Source of the DNA: Desulfobacteraceae bacterium
Lineage (GTDB): Bacteria > Desulfobacterota > Desulfobacteria > Desulfobacterales > JAABSP01
Assembly (NCBI GenBank): GCA_011390345.1
Contig: JAABSP010000011.1
Location: forward strand, 1-64,000
Reading direction: 5' to 3'
DNA: 64,000 bases
The position numbers and the translations under genes are program-made. The notes under the pieces were generated by a model, which had not been told where the DNA came from, did not search any database, and saw nothing but the letters and a program-made list of their open reading frames with translations. Below, piece by piece: positions 17,295 through 26,700 of this stretch. Position 1 is the first letter of the stretch. Every line of letters starts with the position of its first letter.

Positions 17295-18380
17295 ATGGGA
17301 GAGGGTTTTGAGGGAGAGGCTTTCAAGGGCAACGGACATGCAACGCTGATCGGCAGTATTCCGCTGGCAGACCATATCGAGGCCAGCCAGCTCGTTTTCG
17401 ACTATGCGCCGGATATTCCGGTCTGGGCACAACTGCCGGTCTATGCGGAGGAGGGAATGGTGCGTCAGTACACGCCGGGGATGCCGGGGCTGGCCATCGA
17501 CGGTACAAAGCCGTATATCGATACCGAATCCCCCTCCTTTTCCGAGGAGTTGCTCGGTTTTTTCGAAGAGTACATGGCGGTATCCGAAGGAGAAACAAAG
17601 ATCGAGGACTCCCGATTTGCCCTGAAGCCGGATGTGGCAAAGGGGTTTTTCATCTATCAGGAGAAGCTTAGAAGCCTATCCGCAAAGCCGGTTGCTCTGA
17701 AGGGGCAGGTGACGGGGCCCATCACCTTTGCCACGGCCCTGAAAGATCAGCATTCCAGGGCCATCTTCTATGATGCCCAGCTTCGGGATGCCGCAGTAAA
17801 GCTGCTGTCCCTCAAGGCCCGTTGGCAGATTCAGGCGCTTTCGGAATTCAATCTGCCGGTGATCATCTTTATCGACGAGCCGGCCCTGGCCGGTTTCGGC
17901 TCTTCGGAGTTCATCGGGATCTCCCTTGAGGAGGTTGCAGGGGCTCTCGGAGAGGTGATCGATGCGATCCATGCCGACGGCGGTCTGGCAGGAATTCATG
18001 TCTGTGCAAATACGGACTGGTCCCTGATCCTCGATTCGGACGCAGACATCGTAAACTTTGATGCCTATGCCTATTTCGACCGCTTCATTCTCTACAACGA
18101 ATCCCTGAAGCGGTTTCTGGACAAGGGCGGCAATATCGCCTGGGGGATTGTCCCGACCCTGGAGCCGGCCAATATCGAAAAGGAGACGGTCGATTCCCTG
18201 GCCGACAATTGGAATGCAAAGGCCGAAGAGACCGCGAAGAAACTGGGGATGGATCGGGCCGGGGTGATTGCCCAGTCGATCATAACGCCAAGCTGCGGCA
18301 CCGGATCACTGAGCGCGGAACATGCGACACGGGTCCTGCAGTTGGCAAAGGAACTCTCGGAACGAATTAGAAAATCTTAA
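17295..18380 (+). CDS. MetE C-terminal/UROD-superfamily methyltransferase-like protein
   Basis: 361 residues that align by pattern with the C-terminal catalytic barrel of cobalamin-independent methionine synthase: LKGQVTGPITFA, IIFIDEPALAGFGS, the zinc-site pair H-x-C in GIHVCANTDWSL, and a later Cys in ITPSCGTGSLS. These are the ligands that bind Zn and activate a thiol in MetE. The MetE N-terminal domain is missing, so this is a core-type enzyme such as those of anaerobes that use a methyl-corrinoid protein or another donor. The substrate is unproven. ATG at 17295 follows AGGAGC at good spacing. It precedes the MoxR operon by 26 bases. Confidence 0.75.
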   Translation: MGEGFEGEAFKGNGHATLIGSIPLADHIEASQLVFDYAPDIPVWAQLPVYAEEGMVRQYTPGMPGLAIDGTKPYIDTESPSFSEELLGFFEEYMAVSEGETKIEDSRFALKPDVAKGFFIYQEKLRSLSAKPVALKGQVTGPITFATALKDQHSRAIFYDAQLRDAAVKLLSLKARWQIQALSEFNLPVIIFIDEPALAGFGSSEFIGISLEEVAGALGEVIDAIHADGGLAGIHVCANTDWSLILDSDADIVNFDAYAYFDRFILYNESLKRFLDKGGNIAWGIVPTLEPANIEKETVDSLADNWNAKAEETAKKLGMDRAGVIAQSIITPSCGTGSLSAEHATRVLQLAKELSERIRKS

Positions 18381-18406
18381 GAAAACCAAGAGGTCGTAAG
18401 AACATT

Positions 18407-19255
18407 ATGTCGGAATTTCAAACTGTTTTCACCGGCGCAAGCCGCTATGTTTTAGATGATGAACTGGCAAACATCGTCAACATCTCCATGGCTCTGGAGA
18501 TGCCTCTCCTGTTAAAAGGAGAGCCGGGAACCGGAAAGACCATGCTCGCACATGCGATCGCGGAGAGCCTCAAGATGCCGCTGATCATTTTGAATGTGAA
18601 GTCGAGCATGAAGCTCATCGATGCGCTCTACCAGTATGACACCCTTACCCGGCTCAACGACAGCCGCTTTGGCGACTCCACACGGGATGTGAGCAATATC
18701 GAGGATTACATCAAAATGGGCAAGATCGGGCAGGCATTTGCAGCGGATAACCGGACCGTGCTGCTCATTGATGAGATCGACAAGGCCGACACCGATTTCC
18801 AGGATGACATGCTCGATGTGCTGGATGGGATGGAGTTCGACATCATCGAGATCGACAAGCGGGTGCGCGCGATCCATCGGCCCGTGATCATCATCACCTC
18901 CAACGCGAAAAAGGATCTGTCGGACCCCTTTCTGGGCAGGTGCAACTTCCACCACATCGCATTTCCCGATGCCCAGATGATGCGCCAGATCATCCGGGTT
19001 CATTTCCCCAAGATCGACGAGGATCTGATGGAGAATGCGATCCAGGCATTTTACCGGCTCCGGGAGCTGGAGAATATCGAGAAGAAGCCGGCCACCCGGG
19101 AGCTTTTGAACTGGATCAGGGCTCTGCAGGCGGACCCCGATTTCCGGCCCAAAAAGCTGCAGAAGGGGGGGCTTCCTTTTTTGGGGGTGCTCTTTAAAAA
19201 GAGCGGGGACTACAAAGCGGCAAACGGATTTGTCAGCCGCAAAAGGTTCATCTGA
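18407..19255 (+). CDS. MoxR-type AAA+ ATPase
   Basis: 282 residues with Walker A GEPGTGKT (about 38-45), Walker B LLIDEIDKAD, sensor-1 IITSNAKKDLSD and an arginine-finger region FLGRCNFHHI. MoxR ATPases act as chaperones that insert cofactors or remodel complexes, nearly always with a VWA-domain partner. That partner is the next gene, which starts five bases after this stop. The third gene encodes a TerB-like protein, so the three probably form one functional unit. Confidence 0.92.
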   Translation: MSEFQTVFTGASRYVLDDELANIVNISMALEMPLLLKGEPGTGKTMLAHAIAESLKMPLIILNVKSSMKLIDALYQYDTLTRLNDSRFGDSTRDVSNIEDYIKMGKIGQAFAADNRTVLLIDEIDKADTDFQDDMLDVLDGMEFDIIEIDKRVRAIHRPVIIITSNAKKDLSDPFLGRCNFHHIAFPDAQMMRQIIRVHFPKIDEDLMENAIQAFYRLRELENIEKKPATRELLNWIRALQADPDFRPKKLQKGGLPFLGVLFKKSGDYKAANGFVSRKRFI

Positions 19256-19259
19256 TCCG

Positions 19260-20453
19260 ATGTTCATCAATTTTTTCTATACATTGAAAGATGCCGGGGT
19301 TCCGGTCAGCCCCACCGCGTTTCTGACACTGCAGCGGGCATTGAGCCGGGGGCTGGTCAACTCCATCGACCAGTTCTATGTGGCCTCCCGCACGATTCTG
19401 GTGAAGAGCGAGCGGTATTTCGATCTCTTTGACCAGGTCTTTGCCCATACCTTCGAGGGCGCGGATCTTCCGGACGCGGAAGGGGTTGAGATCGACGATA
19501 TCGCCCGGGTGCTGCTGGAGGAGTGGCTCAAGGACCCGGCAGAGCTTGCCCGGGCACTGGGGATGGACCAAAACGAGCTGTCCAAATACTCGCCCGAGGA
19601 GCTGCTGGAGTACTTCAAAGAGCGGCTCAAGGAGCAACAGGGGCGGCATCAGGGCGGCAGCAAGTGGATCGGAACCGGCGGCACTTCCCCCACGGGCCAT
19701 TCCGGATACCATCCCGGCGGGATGCGGGTTGGGGGGGTATCCCGGAACAAATCCGCGATCAAGGTGGCTATGGATCGGCGGTACAAGGATTATTCCCTGA
19801 CAGGTCCTTTGCGGCAGGAGATGATGGGCGAGGCCCTGAAGCGGCTGAAACACTTGCGGCCCGTGGGTCCCAAAGATCGGGTCAATGTGGACGAGACCAT
19901 ATACCGGACCATGAAGAACGCGGGCGAGATCGAGATCGTCTTTGAGCGGGCTCTGAAGGACCGGCTCAAGGTGATCCTGGCGATCGACAATGGCGGATGG
20001 TCTATGGACCCCTACATTCCGGTGGTTCAATCCCTGTTTCATCATGCCAGATCCCAGTTCAAGGAGGTCAGGACATACTTTTTCCACAACACGGTCTACG
20101 ACACCCTCTGGAAAGACCCCGCGCGGTACCGGAAGCCGGTCAATGTCAAAAAATTTGCCGGCTTGGACCCCGAGACCCGGCTGATCTTCGTGGGGGATGC
20201 GAGCATGGCCCCTTACGAGCTGATGGCAACGGACGGCTCGATCCACATCGAGGAGCGCAGCGGCCGGCCCAGCATCGAACAGCTCAGGTTTCTTTCCGAT
20301 ACCTTTCCCCACAATGTCTGGCTAAACCCGGTTCCGGAGCGGGCATGGCCCTATACCCGCACCCTTCAGATCATCCGGGGGATCTTTCCCATGTTCGAGC
20401 TGACCATCGACGGGCTGGAGCGGGCCGTGACGCACCTGATGACAAAGCACTGA
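19260..20453 (+). CDS. CoxE-like VWA-domain protein, partner of MoxR ATPase
   Basis: 397 residues from ATG at 19260 (an upstream in-frame ATG at 19230 would lie within the MoxR gene). The N-terminus is helical (LKDAGVPVSPTAFLTLQRAL); the middle is a Gly/Ser/His-rich linker. The C-terminal VWA domain begins VILAIDNGGWSMDPY, where the metal-ion-dependent adhesion motif DxSxS is altered to DNGGWS. Such degenerate MIDAS motifs are usual in CoxE-like partners of MoxR. The role is probably as an assembly factor with the upstream ATPase. The ORF ends 31 bases before the TerB-like gene. Confidence 0.88.
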   Translation: MFINFFYTLKDAGVPVSPTAFLTLQRALSRGLVNSIDQFYVASRTILVKSERYFDLFDQVFAHTFEGADLPDAEGVEIDDIARVLLEEWLKDPAELARALGMDQNELSKYSPEELLEYFKERLKEQQGRHQGGSKWIGTGGTSPTGHSGYHPGGMRVGGVSRNKSAIKVAMDRRYKDYSLTGPLRQEMMGEALKRLKHLRPVGPKDRVNVDETIYRTMKNAGEIEIVFERALKDRLKVILAIDNGGWSMDPYIPVVQSLFHHARSQFKEVRTYFFHNTVYDTLWKDPARYRKPVNVKKFAGLDPETRLIFVGDASMAPYELMATDGSIHIEERSGRPSIEQLRFLSDTFPHNVWLNPVPERAWPYTRTLQIIRGIFPMFELTIDGLERAVTHLMTKH

Positions 20454-20484
20454 AATGTTGGTGATGGTTTAAGGAGCAGCGAGA

Positions 20485-21303
20485 ATGGGGATCCTCGACG
20501 ATGCAAAACGGTGGGCCGGATTGCGCTCCCAGCGGCAGCGGGAAGCCAAGGAGGAATATCGGGATTTTCTGGAGGCGGTGGTTGCGGCCTCTGCGCTAGT
20601 GGCCTATACCAACGAGGTGGTGGAGTCCGAGGAGATGGCAAAGCTCGTCCAGTTTGCGGGAATGAACGAGACTTTGAGCCTCTTTGAGCTGGAGGAGGTA
20701 ATGGCTGCCTTTGAGCGGCACGTCTCCCAGTTCGAGTTCGATCCGCGTCTGGGGAAGCTCAAGGCATTTAAAGCTATCACCAAGATCCCCAAGGGATCGG
20801 AAGAGGCAAAGCTTCTGGTGCTGGTGAGCTGTGCCGTGGCCGAGGCCAACGGCGAGATGGAGACGAAAGAGAAGGCCATCATCAATGAGATCTGCTGGAA
20901 GCTGGGGCTGGATCGGCGAGAGTTCATCTTTCCTGACCCGGAGGAGCCGCGACCTGCCCCCGCCCCATTCCCGGGTCCCCGGGTGGTAAAGCCGAAAAAG
21001 GCAGTGATCCCGGACTGGATGCAGCAGGCAAAGGATATGATCGAGGCCCATCGAGAGAAATCTTTAGAGCGCCGGAAAAAGGGGGAGTCTCCTGATATTC
21101 CTGAATGGATGCGTAATCCTCACCTGAAACCGCCAGAGGCAAACAAATTGAAAAAATCTACAGGAGACCAGAAAGAGGAAAAGAAGGAGAATCTTCCGGA
21201 CTGGATGCAGCAGGCCCGGATGCGGATCGAAGAGCAGCGAAAAAAGGCATTGGAGCGGAAGAAGAAGGCGGAGGACCCGAGCATTCCGGAGTGGATGCGG
21301 TGA
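20485..21303 (+). CDS. TerB-like protein with two 36-residue C-terminal repeats
   Basis: 272 residues. Residues ~25-148 are an all-helical TerB-like (tellurite-resistance) domain, with LVLVSCAVAEANGEMETKEK as its acidic metal-binding type helix. After a Pro-rich linker, two 36-residue repeats occupy 175-210 and 237-272. Each starts (I/L)PDWMQQA and ends IPEWMR, with a highly charged Arg/Lys/Glu helix between. The repeats look like linear binding motifs on a charged helix. It is the third gene of the MoxR/VWA unit, with a Shine-Dalgarno (AAGGAGCAGCGAG) before the ATG. Its function is not established. Confidence 0.8.
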   Translation: MGILDDAKRWAGLRSQRQREAKEEYRDFLEAVVAASALVAYTNEVVESEEMAKLVQFAGMNETLSLFELEEVMAAFERHVSQFEFDPRLGKLKAFKAITKIPKGSEEAKLLVLVSCAVAEANGEMETKEKAIINEICWKLGLDRREFIFPDPEEPRPAPAPFPGPRVVKPKKAVIPDWMQQAKDMIEAHREKSLERRKKGESPDIPEWMRNPHLKPPEANKLKKSTGDQKEEKKENLPDWMQQARMRIEEQRKKALERKKKAEDPSIPEWMR

Positions 21304-21396
21304 ACACCGATCCCGGGAAGAGGAAGGGATTTAAGGAATTCACAAGATCGAAAAGGAAAGAAGGATGAGGCGGTTCAATTCCTACTCAAAGAGGCC

Positions 21397-21690
21397 GTGA
21401 AGGGGATCTGTGTCGTGAGCCCCGAATTCCCCACGGGAAACGGAAAGGTGGATCTCCATCTGAAATGCGGAGAGAAGATGGGAGTGATCGAGGTGAAGAG
21501 CTTCGAGAGCTTTTTAAAGACCCAGTCGGCAAAATCCCAGGCCGCGGCCTATGCCAAAAGCCTCGGGTTGGAGGGGGTGACGGTGGCGCTGTTTGTGCCG
21601 GTGCGGGATGAGGCGGTGCTGGCGAAGCTTTCCGGGGAGAGTTCTGTTGACGGGGTTCGGGTGGCGGTGGTGGCCATCGGGTGGGGATGA
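21397..21690 (+). pseudogene. C-terminal remnant of a PD-(D/E)XK nuclease-domain protein
   Basis: From a GTG at 21397 the frame encodes 97 residues with GKVDLHLKCGEKMGVIEVKS, the Asp...Glu-x-Lys core of PD-(D/E)XK nucleases, then SQAAAYAKSLGLEGVTVALF. The frame is open back to 21304 and its sequence there (KDEAVQFLLKEAV) also fits the family, but no start codon exists. The protein therefore appears to be the tail of a longer ATPase-nuclease whose 5' part is lost. It abuts the TerB-like stop. Confidence 0.55.
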
Positions 21691-21758
21691 GGGGAGAACT
21701 TTCCTTTCTTTGGAAACTTGGAGAGATGGCATCGTCTTATTTTTCTTTTCAAAATCAC

Positions 21759-22760
21759 CTAAAACCGGTACTGCAGGCCGATCAGAAAACCATCCTCCAT
21801 AGCGGAGAAGCGAAATCCCATCTGCCCCTTGAGTCCCTCGATGTAGTTCTCCTGAGACCGCCGGTTGTACTTGTGCGCGGACGATATCGAGCCGTAGATG
21901 CTGCCGGTGTAAAATCCCACCTCCACGACGCCGATGATCCCGGCGAGGATCTCGTTGTCGTTCTCCCATGCCTCGAAGGCTGCGGCCATTAGCGCTCCGT
22001 TGATCAGAAAGGCGGTCAGGGCATCCCGGTATCGTTCAGTATAAAGATAGCCGGCCCCCGGCACGAGAGCGAGAACTCCGGCACTGACCGGATCTTTTTG
22101 GGGGATTGCATCCGCACTTTTCAGCGCTGCGAGCAGTTCGTCGATCTTTTCGGGTTTCTCCCAATCCGAAGCGCGGCCATCCGGATTCAACTGGGCTGGG
22201 TTCAATCGGGCTGAATTCAATCGGGTCAGAATTGTTGATGCCTGCTCCCACTCCCCCGCTTCGATATAGGCCCAAGCCAGTTGGTACCGGCTCTCCCGGC
22301 GAACTTCGGGATGATTTGTATTCCGGATCAGGAAATTCAAGGTTTGAACCGCATCCAAAAGGTTTTCCAGGTTAAGATAGGATCGGCTGACGGAAAAGAC
22401 CGACTGCACCACAGGATCGGACAGATCTTTTTCCGAAAGGGTCCGGACATTCTCTTGGATCAGATTTCCCAGCACCCGAATCGCTTCTTCGTACTGTCCC
22501 TGGTGGAATCGGGCCATCCCGATCCGGTAACGGGCCAAATCCCTCTGTTCGGCATTGGGAAAGAGATGGAGAAACCGCTCGTACTCGGTGACGGCCTTGT
22601 CATATTCCCGATTTGAGAAATACCCTTCGGCAAAGGAGAACTGGTCATCCGGGGTGATATATGTGCCTTTGTCTTGTGCGGCTGCCGGATTGGGGATCAG
22701 GATGACCCCCATAAGGAGAAGAAAAAGAGGAAGCAGGTGATAGATGGGCTGTCGCATCAT
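21759..22760 (-). CDS. Secreted TPR protein at the end of the type II secretion operon
   Basis: 333 residues with an N-terminal signal peptide (LLPLFLLLMGVILIPNPAAA). Tetratricopeptide-like repeats cover ~40-190 (FSFAEGYFSNREYDKAVTEY; YRIGMARFHQGQYEEAIRVL; YQLAWAYIEAGEWEQASTIL). A short LNPAQLNP-type internal repeat follows. The C-terminus has PGAGYLYTERYRDALTAFL with two hydrophobic helices, ending in aromatic QYRF like an outer-membrane strand. It starts one base after the gspE stop, so it is the last gene of the gsp operon. It may help assemble or regulate the secretion system. No named family is recognised. Confidence 0.8.
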   Translation of the reverse strand: MMRQPIYHLLPLFLLLMGVILIPNPAAAQDKGTYITPDDQFSFAEGYFSNREYDKAVTEYERFLHLFPNAEQRDLARYRIGMARFHQGQYEEAIRVLGNLIQENVRTLSEKDLSDPVVQSVFSVSRSYLNLENLLDAVQTLNFLIRNTNHPEVRRESRYQLAWAYIEAGEWEQASTILTRLNSARLNPAQLNPDGRASDWEKPEKIDELLAALKSADAIPQKDPVSAGVLALVPGAGYLYTERYRDALTAFLINGALMAAAFEAWENDNEILAGIIGVVEVGFYTGSIYGSISSAHKYNRRSQENYIEGLKGQMGFRFSAMEDGFLIGLQYRF

Positions 22761-22761
22761 A

Positions 22762-24495
22762 TCACCGCTGGGTCACCCGGAGGACCTCTTCGATGGTGGT
22801 GATGCCGTTCAAGATCTTTTGGATGCCGTCGTCCCGCAGGGTCTCGATCCCGGCCTCCTCCTTGATCCGGTTGGAGTCGTAGGTCTGCAGGATCAGGCTT
22901 TTGAGCTTTCCGCTCATCTGCATGATTTCCAGGATCGCGCACCTGCCCCGGTACCCGCTGTTGAGGCAGTCGGGACAGCCCACAGCCTCGTAGATCGTAT
23001 AGTCGGCAAGCCACTTCGGATCGATGCCGATGGTCTCCATGGCCAGCGCATCCGGCTGGCTGGGCGCTTTGCAGTTGGAGCAGAGGGCTCGCACCAGCCG
23101 CTGGGCCACCACCGCAAGCACTGATGAGGAGATGAGAAATGGCTCCACCCCGATGTCCACCAGACGGGTGATCGCGCCGGCCGAATCATTGGTGTGGAGG
23201 GTGGAGAAGACGAGATGGCCCGTGAGCGCGGACTGGACCGCGATCTCCGCGGTCTCAGGGTCCCGGATCTCCCCCACCAGCACCACATCCGGGTCCTGGC
23301 GGACTATGGAGCGGAGCCCACGGGCAAAGGTGAGGTCGATCTTGGGGTTGACCTGGATCTGGCTGATGCCTCTGAGCTGGTACTCGACCGGGTCCTCGAT
23401 GGTGATGATGTTGATGTCCGGGGTGTTGATGGAGGCCAGAACCGCATAAAGCGTTGTCGTCTTTCCGCTTCCGGTGGGGCCTGTGACGAGAATGATCCCG
23501 TTGGGATTGGTCACCAGCTTTTTCAGAGTCGCTAGCTTCTGCGGCGTCATTCCCAGCTCCGACAGCTCCAGCAGGGAGGTGCTCTTGTTGAGCAGCCGGA
23601 GGACCACCCGCTCCCCAAAGGTGGTGGGGATGGTGGAGATCCGGACGTCGATGTCCTGGTCCCCGATCTTCACCTCCAGCCGTCCGTCCTGGGGGAGACG
23701 CTTCTCCGCGATGTTCATCTTGGACATGACCTTGATCCGGGAGGTGAGGGCCGGCTGAATCCACTTGGGCGGGGAGAGGAGATCATAGAGAATCCCGTCC
23801 ACCCGGTACCTGACCTTGAAGCTGTCCTGGTACGGCTCCACATGGATGTCGCTGGCTCTGGCTTTCACGGCCTGGGAGATGATGTGGTTGACCAGTTTGA
23901 TGATCGGCGCGTCGCTGGTGTCGTCTAAGAGGTCTGCGGTGTCCTGGATCTCGCTGATGATGGTGGCCCCGTCGCTCTCCTCCATGTTTTGGACGAGCTG
24001 TTCCGCAGAGTCCCGATTGAGATCGTAGGAGAGGTTGATGGCCGACAGGATAGCCTCTTTGGTTGAGAGCACCACCTGGAAGTTGACCGCATCGATGAGC
24101 CGGATAAGATCGTCTAAGGGCTGGAACGCGGCAGGATCGTTGACCGCTATCACATATCCGGAAAGGTCTGTCTCCCCGGATTCTTCGGCCGGATTGCCCT
24201 TTTCCGAATGGCCGTTGGAGACCAGCGGGACCATGATGTACTTCTTCAGGAAATGGATGGGTATTCGCTCCGTCACCTCGGTTTCGATGGGCTGGGAGGG
24301 GAGCCGGGGCCAGAACGGGATGTCGTACTGCAGGCTCAATGCCTCCAGCAGTTGATGCTCGGTGATGAAATTTTTCTTCACGAGGATATCGGCGATGATG
24401 CCGCCCTTTTCGGCCTTGATCCGTTCGGCCTCCTCGATCTGATCCTCGGAGATTCCCGAGGTGTTCTTGAGTATCTGCAGCAGTTGTTTTTTCAT
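22762..24495 (-). CDS. gspE: Type II secretion ATPase GspE
   Basis: 577 residues: an N-terminal T2SSE_N domain (SGISEDQIEEAERIKAEKGG), then the hexameric ATPase with Walker A GPTGSGKTTT, an Asp box, Walker B DPDVVLVGEIRDPETAEIA and the His box LVFSTLHTNDSAGAITR. A zinc-binding tetracysteine (CSNC...CPDC) lies near the C-terminus. It drives pseudopilus assembly from the cytoplasm, docking on GspL and GspF. It lies 13 bases after gspD. Confidence 0.96.
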   Translation of the reverse strand: MKKQLLQILKNTSGISEDQIEEAERIKAEKGGIIADILVKKNFITEHQLLEALSLQYDIPFWPRLPSQPIETEVTERIPIHFLKKYIMVPLVSNGHSEKGNPAEESGETDLSGYVIAVNDPAAFQPLDDLIRLIDAVNFQVVLSTKEAILSAINLSYDLNRDSAEQLVQNMEESDGATIISEIQDTADLLDDTSDAPIIKLVNHIISQAVKARASDIHVEPYQDSFKVRYRVDGILYDLLSPPKWIQPALTSRIKVMSKMNIAEKRLPQDGRLEVKIGDQDIDVRISTIPTTFGERVVLRLLNKSTSLLELSELGMTPQKLATLKKLVTNPNGIILVTGPTGSGKTTTLYAVLASINTPDINIITIEDPVEYQLRGISQIQVNPKIDLTFARGLRSIVRQDPDVVLVGEIRDPETAEIAVQSALTGHLVFSTLHTNDSAGAITRLVDIGVEPFLISSSVLAVVAQRLVRALCSNCKAPSQPDALAMETIGIDPKWLADYTIYEAVGCPDCLNSGYRGRCAILEIMQMSGKLKSLILQTYDSNRIKEEAGIETLRDDGIQKILNGITTIEEVLRVTQR

Positions 24496-24507
24496 GGGTC
24501 TTCGGAT

Positions 24508-26670
24508 CTACTCCGTTTCCTCCCGGACTTCCATATCTTCGATGATGATGGGATCGGGAATGACCACGGGATCGGCCGGTTCCGGAGAAGAGGGAATATC
24601 GACTTCCGGCTCAGCGACCCCGGGGGGAAAGCCTTCAGGGGTTTCGATCACCTCCCGATCCGACCTCCCGTAGTCGAATTTGTCGTAGTGGCGCTCATAG
24701 AGCTTGATCCCCTGCTCCTCGATCCGATTGACCTCCTGCTTCTTCTCGTTGTAGAAGGCCTCGGCTTCGGCCGCATTCTGCATCACATGGGGGGTGAGAA
24801 AGACGAAGAGGTTGGTCTTCTCCTGGGAGTTGGAAAGAGACTTGAAGAGCCAGCCGAGCCCCGGAACGTCCCCGAGACAGGGGATCTTGTACTCGGTTGT
24901 GGAGAGGCTGTCGTCGATGAGTCCGCCGATGACCACCGTGTTCTTGTCATGGACGATCACCGTGGTGTCGATGGTCCGCTTCAGCGTGGTGGGCCGGTCC
25001 CCGGTGGTCAGAGTCTGATCCAGCTTGGTCACCTCCTGCGCGATCTGCAGCCGAACTGTTTTGTCTTTGCTGATCTGGGGGGTGATCTTCAGGGTGATAC
25101 CCACATCCTTGTACTCATAGGTATTGTAGGATTCCACTGTGGAGGAGCCCGATTTGGTGAGGTAGGGGACATTCTTGCCCACGGTGATGGTCGCCTCCTC
25201 GTTGTCGGTGGTCAGGATCTGGGGCGTGGAGAGGATGTGGACGTCCTTGTTCTTCCGGAATGCCTGGACAATGGCCCCGAGATTGGGGAAGGTGAGATCC
25301 CCGATCTGCAGGGGTTCGGCAAAGATCCCCAGAGAGAAGCCCGGGGGCAGCATTCCCATGGGGGGGGTGATGAGTCCTCCCAGATTGTCGTAGCCGCCTT
25401 CGCCGCCCGAGAATCCGCCGCCAAAGGCCGCCTCGCTGTCCCGGTATTCGGTATCGCCCATCGCGATCCACTCGACGCCCAGGGAGAAGCCGTTGCTCAC
25501 GTTCACCTCCATGATGAGGCACTCTATGTAGACCATGGATCGGGGGATGTCGAGCTTCTTGATGATGGCTTCCAGGGTCAGATAGTCGTCCTTGTCGGCC
25601 ATTATGATGAGGCTGTTGGTAGCCTTGTCCGCGGTGATGTTGGTGCTTTCGGAGACGATAGGGGCCTCTTTTTTCCCCTTCTGGGCCGAAACGGGCTTGG
25701 CCTTGGTCGAGAGGGACTGGAGTACCTTTGCCAGCTCCTCTGCGGTCGCATTCTCCAGATAATAGACGTGGATCTTCTCCTTGCCCCGGGGAACCTCCAG
25801 ATCGATCCGGTTCACCAGCTCCCGGATACGGACCAGCTCCTCTTCGTTTGCCAGCGCGATGATGGTGTTGGTCCGCTCGTCCGCCACAAACCGGACCGTC
25901 TCTCCGGGCGCGGCCCCTTTCTTTGCCGCCCTCCGCTGCTGAAATACCGTGGAAAGCACCCGTACCACATTTGCCGCGTCCGCGTAGTTCAGGGGGATAA
26001 TGCCGATCTCCTGACCCACCCCGGGCACGTCCAGAGAGGCCAGAATCTTCATCAGCCGCCGGATGTTGGAATATACATCGGTGATGATGAGCATGTTGGT
26101 GGGCTGGTACGGCAGAATGACGCTGCTTTTCGAGACCAGGGGCCGGAAGAGCCGGGTGATGTCGTTGGGGTCCGCATATCGCAGGGAGATCACCTGGGTG
26201 ACCACCTTGTCCTCCGGAGAGACCCGCTCCCGCTCCAGCAGGGTCCGGATGCTCTTGGCCCGGGCCTCGGGCGCGGAGACGATCTTGATCACGTTTCCGG
26301 AATCGACCGTGGTGAAGCCGTGAACCTCGAGGACCGATACAAAGACGTTAAACGCCTCCTCCACCGAGATCTTGGCCGGGGAAATGACCGTCACCTTCCC
26401 CTTGACCCGGTTGTCCACGATAAAGTTCTTTCCGGTCAATTCGCTGATGAATTTGATGAAGACGCTGATATCCACATCATTGAAGTCGATGGAGACAAAC
26501 CGCTCCTGGCTGCCGTTCCCGTTGATTCCGTTGGTCGGCGGCTGCTGGGCATGGGCCGGGTTGATTTTCGGACCCACAGATGCGGCCATGAGCGCAAGCA
26601 GCGAGAATAGACAGACAATACCGTTGAGCAGCCTTTTGTGAGGTCCTGCCATTTTTTGAGATCTTGTCAT
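24508..26670 (-). CDS. gspD: Type II secretion outer-membrane secretin GspD
   Basis: 720 residues with a signal peptide (NGIVCLFSLLALMAA...AHA). Then come the N0 domain (FVSIDFNDVDISVFIKFISE), three N1-N3 ring domains, and the secretin core with VPYLTKSGSS, KDVGITLKITPQIS and VVIGGLIDDS. The C-terminal tail is acidic and Pro-rich. It forms the outer-membrane channel. Between N3 and the core is a Gly-rich segment (FGGGFSGGEGGYDNLGG). Two Met codons near the N-terminus leave the start slightly uncertain; MTRSQKMAGPH is used here. No pilotin gene is seen nearby. Confidence 0.95.
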   Translation of the reverse strand: MTRSQKMAGPHKRLLNGIVCLFSLLALMAASVGPKINPAHAQQPPTNGINGNGSQERFVSIDFNDVDISVFIKFISELTGKNFIVDNRVKGKVTVISPAKISVEEAFNVFVSVLEVHGFTTVDSGNVIKIVSAPEARAKSIRTLLERERVSPEDKVVTQVISLRYADPNDITRLFRPLVSKSSVILPYQPTNMLIITDVYSNIRRLMKILASLDVPGVGQEIGIIPLNYADAANVVRVLSTVFQQRRAAKKGAAPGETVRFVADERTNTIIALANEEELVRIRELVNRIDLEVPRGKEKIHVYYLENATAEELAKVLQSLSTKAKPVSAQKGKKEAPIVSESTNITADKATNSLIIMADKDDYLTLEAIIKKLDIPRSMVYIECLIMEVNVSNGFSLGVEWIAMGDTEYRDSEAAFGGGFSGGEGGYDNLGGLITPPMGMLPPGFSLGIFAEPLQIGDLTFPNLGAIVQAFRKNKDVHILSTPQILTTDNEEATITVGKNVPYLTKSGSSTVESYNTYEYKDVGITLKITPQISKDKTVRLQIAQEVTKLDQTLTTGDRPTTLKRTIDTTVIVHDKNTVVIGGLIDDSLSTTEYKIPCLGDVPGLGWLFKSLSNSQEKTNLFVFLTPHVMQNAAEAEAFYNEKKQEVNRIEEQGIKLYERHYDKFDYGRSDREVIETPEGFPPGVAEPEVDIPSSPEPADPVVIPDPIIIEDMEVREETE

Positions 26671-26700
26671 GGGGGTACCGATCCGTTAGCTCCTTTATCG

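Noticed and set aside
24208-26610. 800-codon plus-strand ORF opposite gspD and gspE
   Set aside because: A shadow frame spanning two well-recognised genes; its composition mirrors antisense codon bias.
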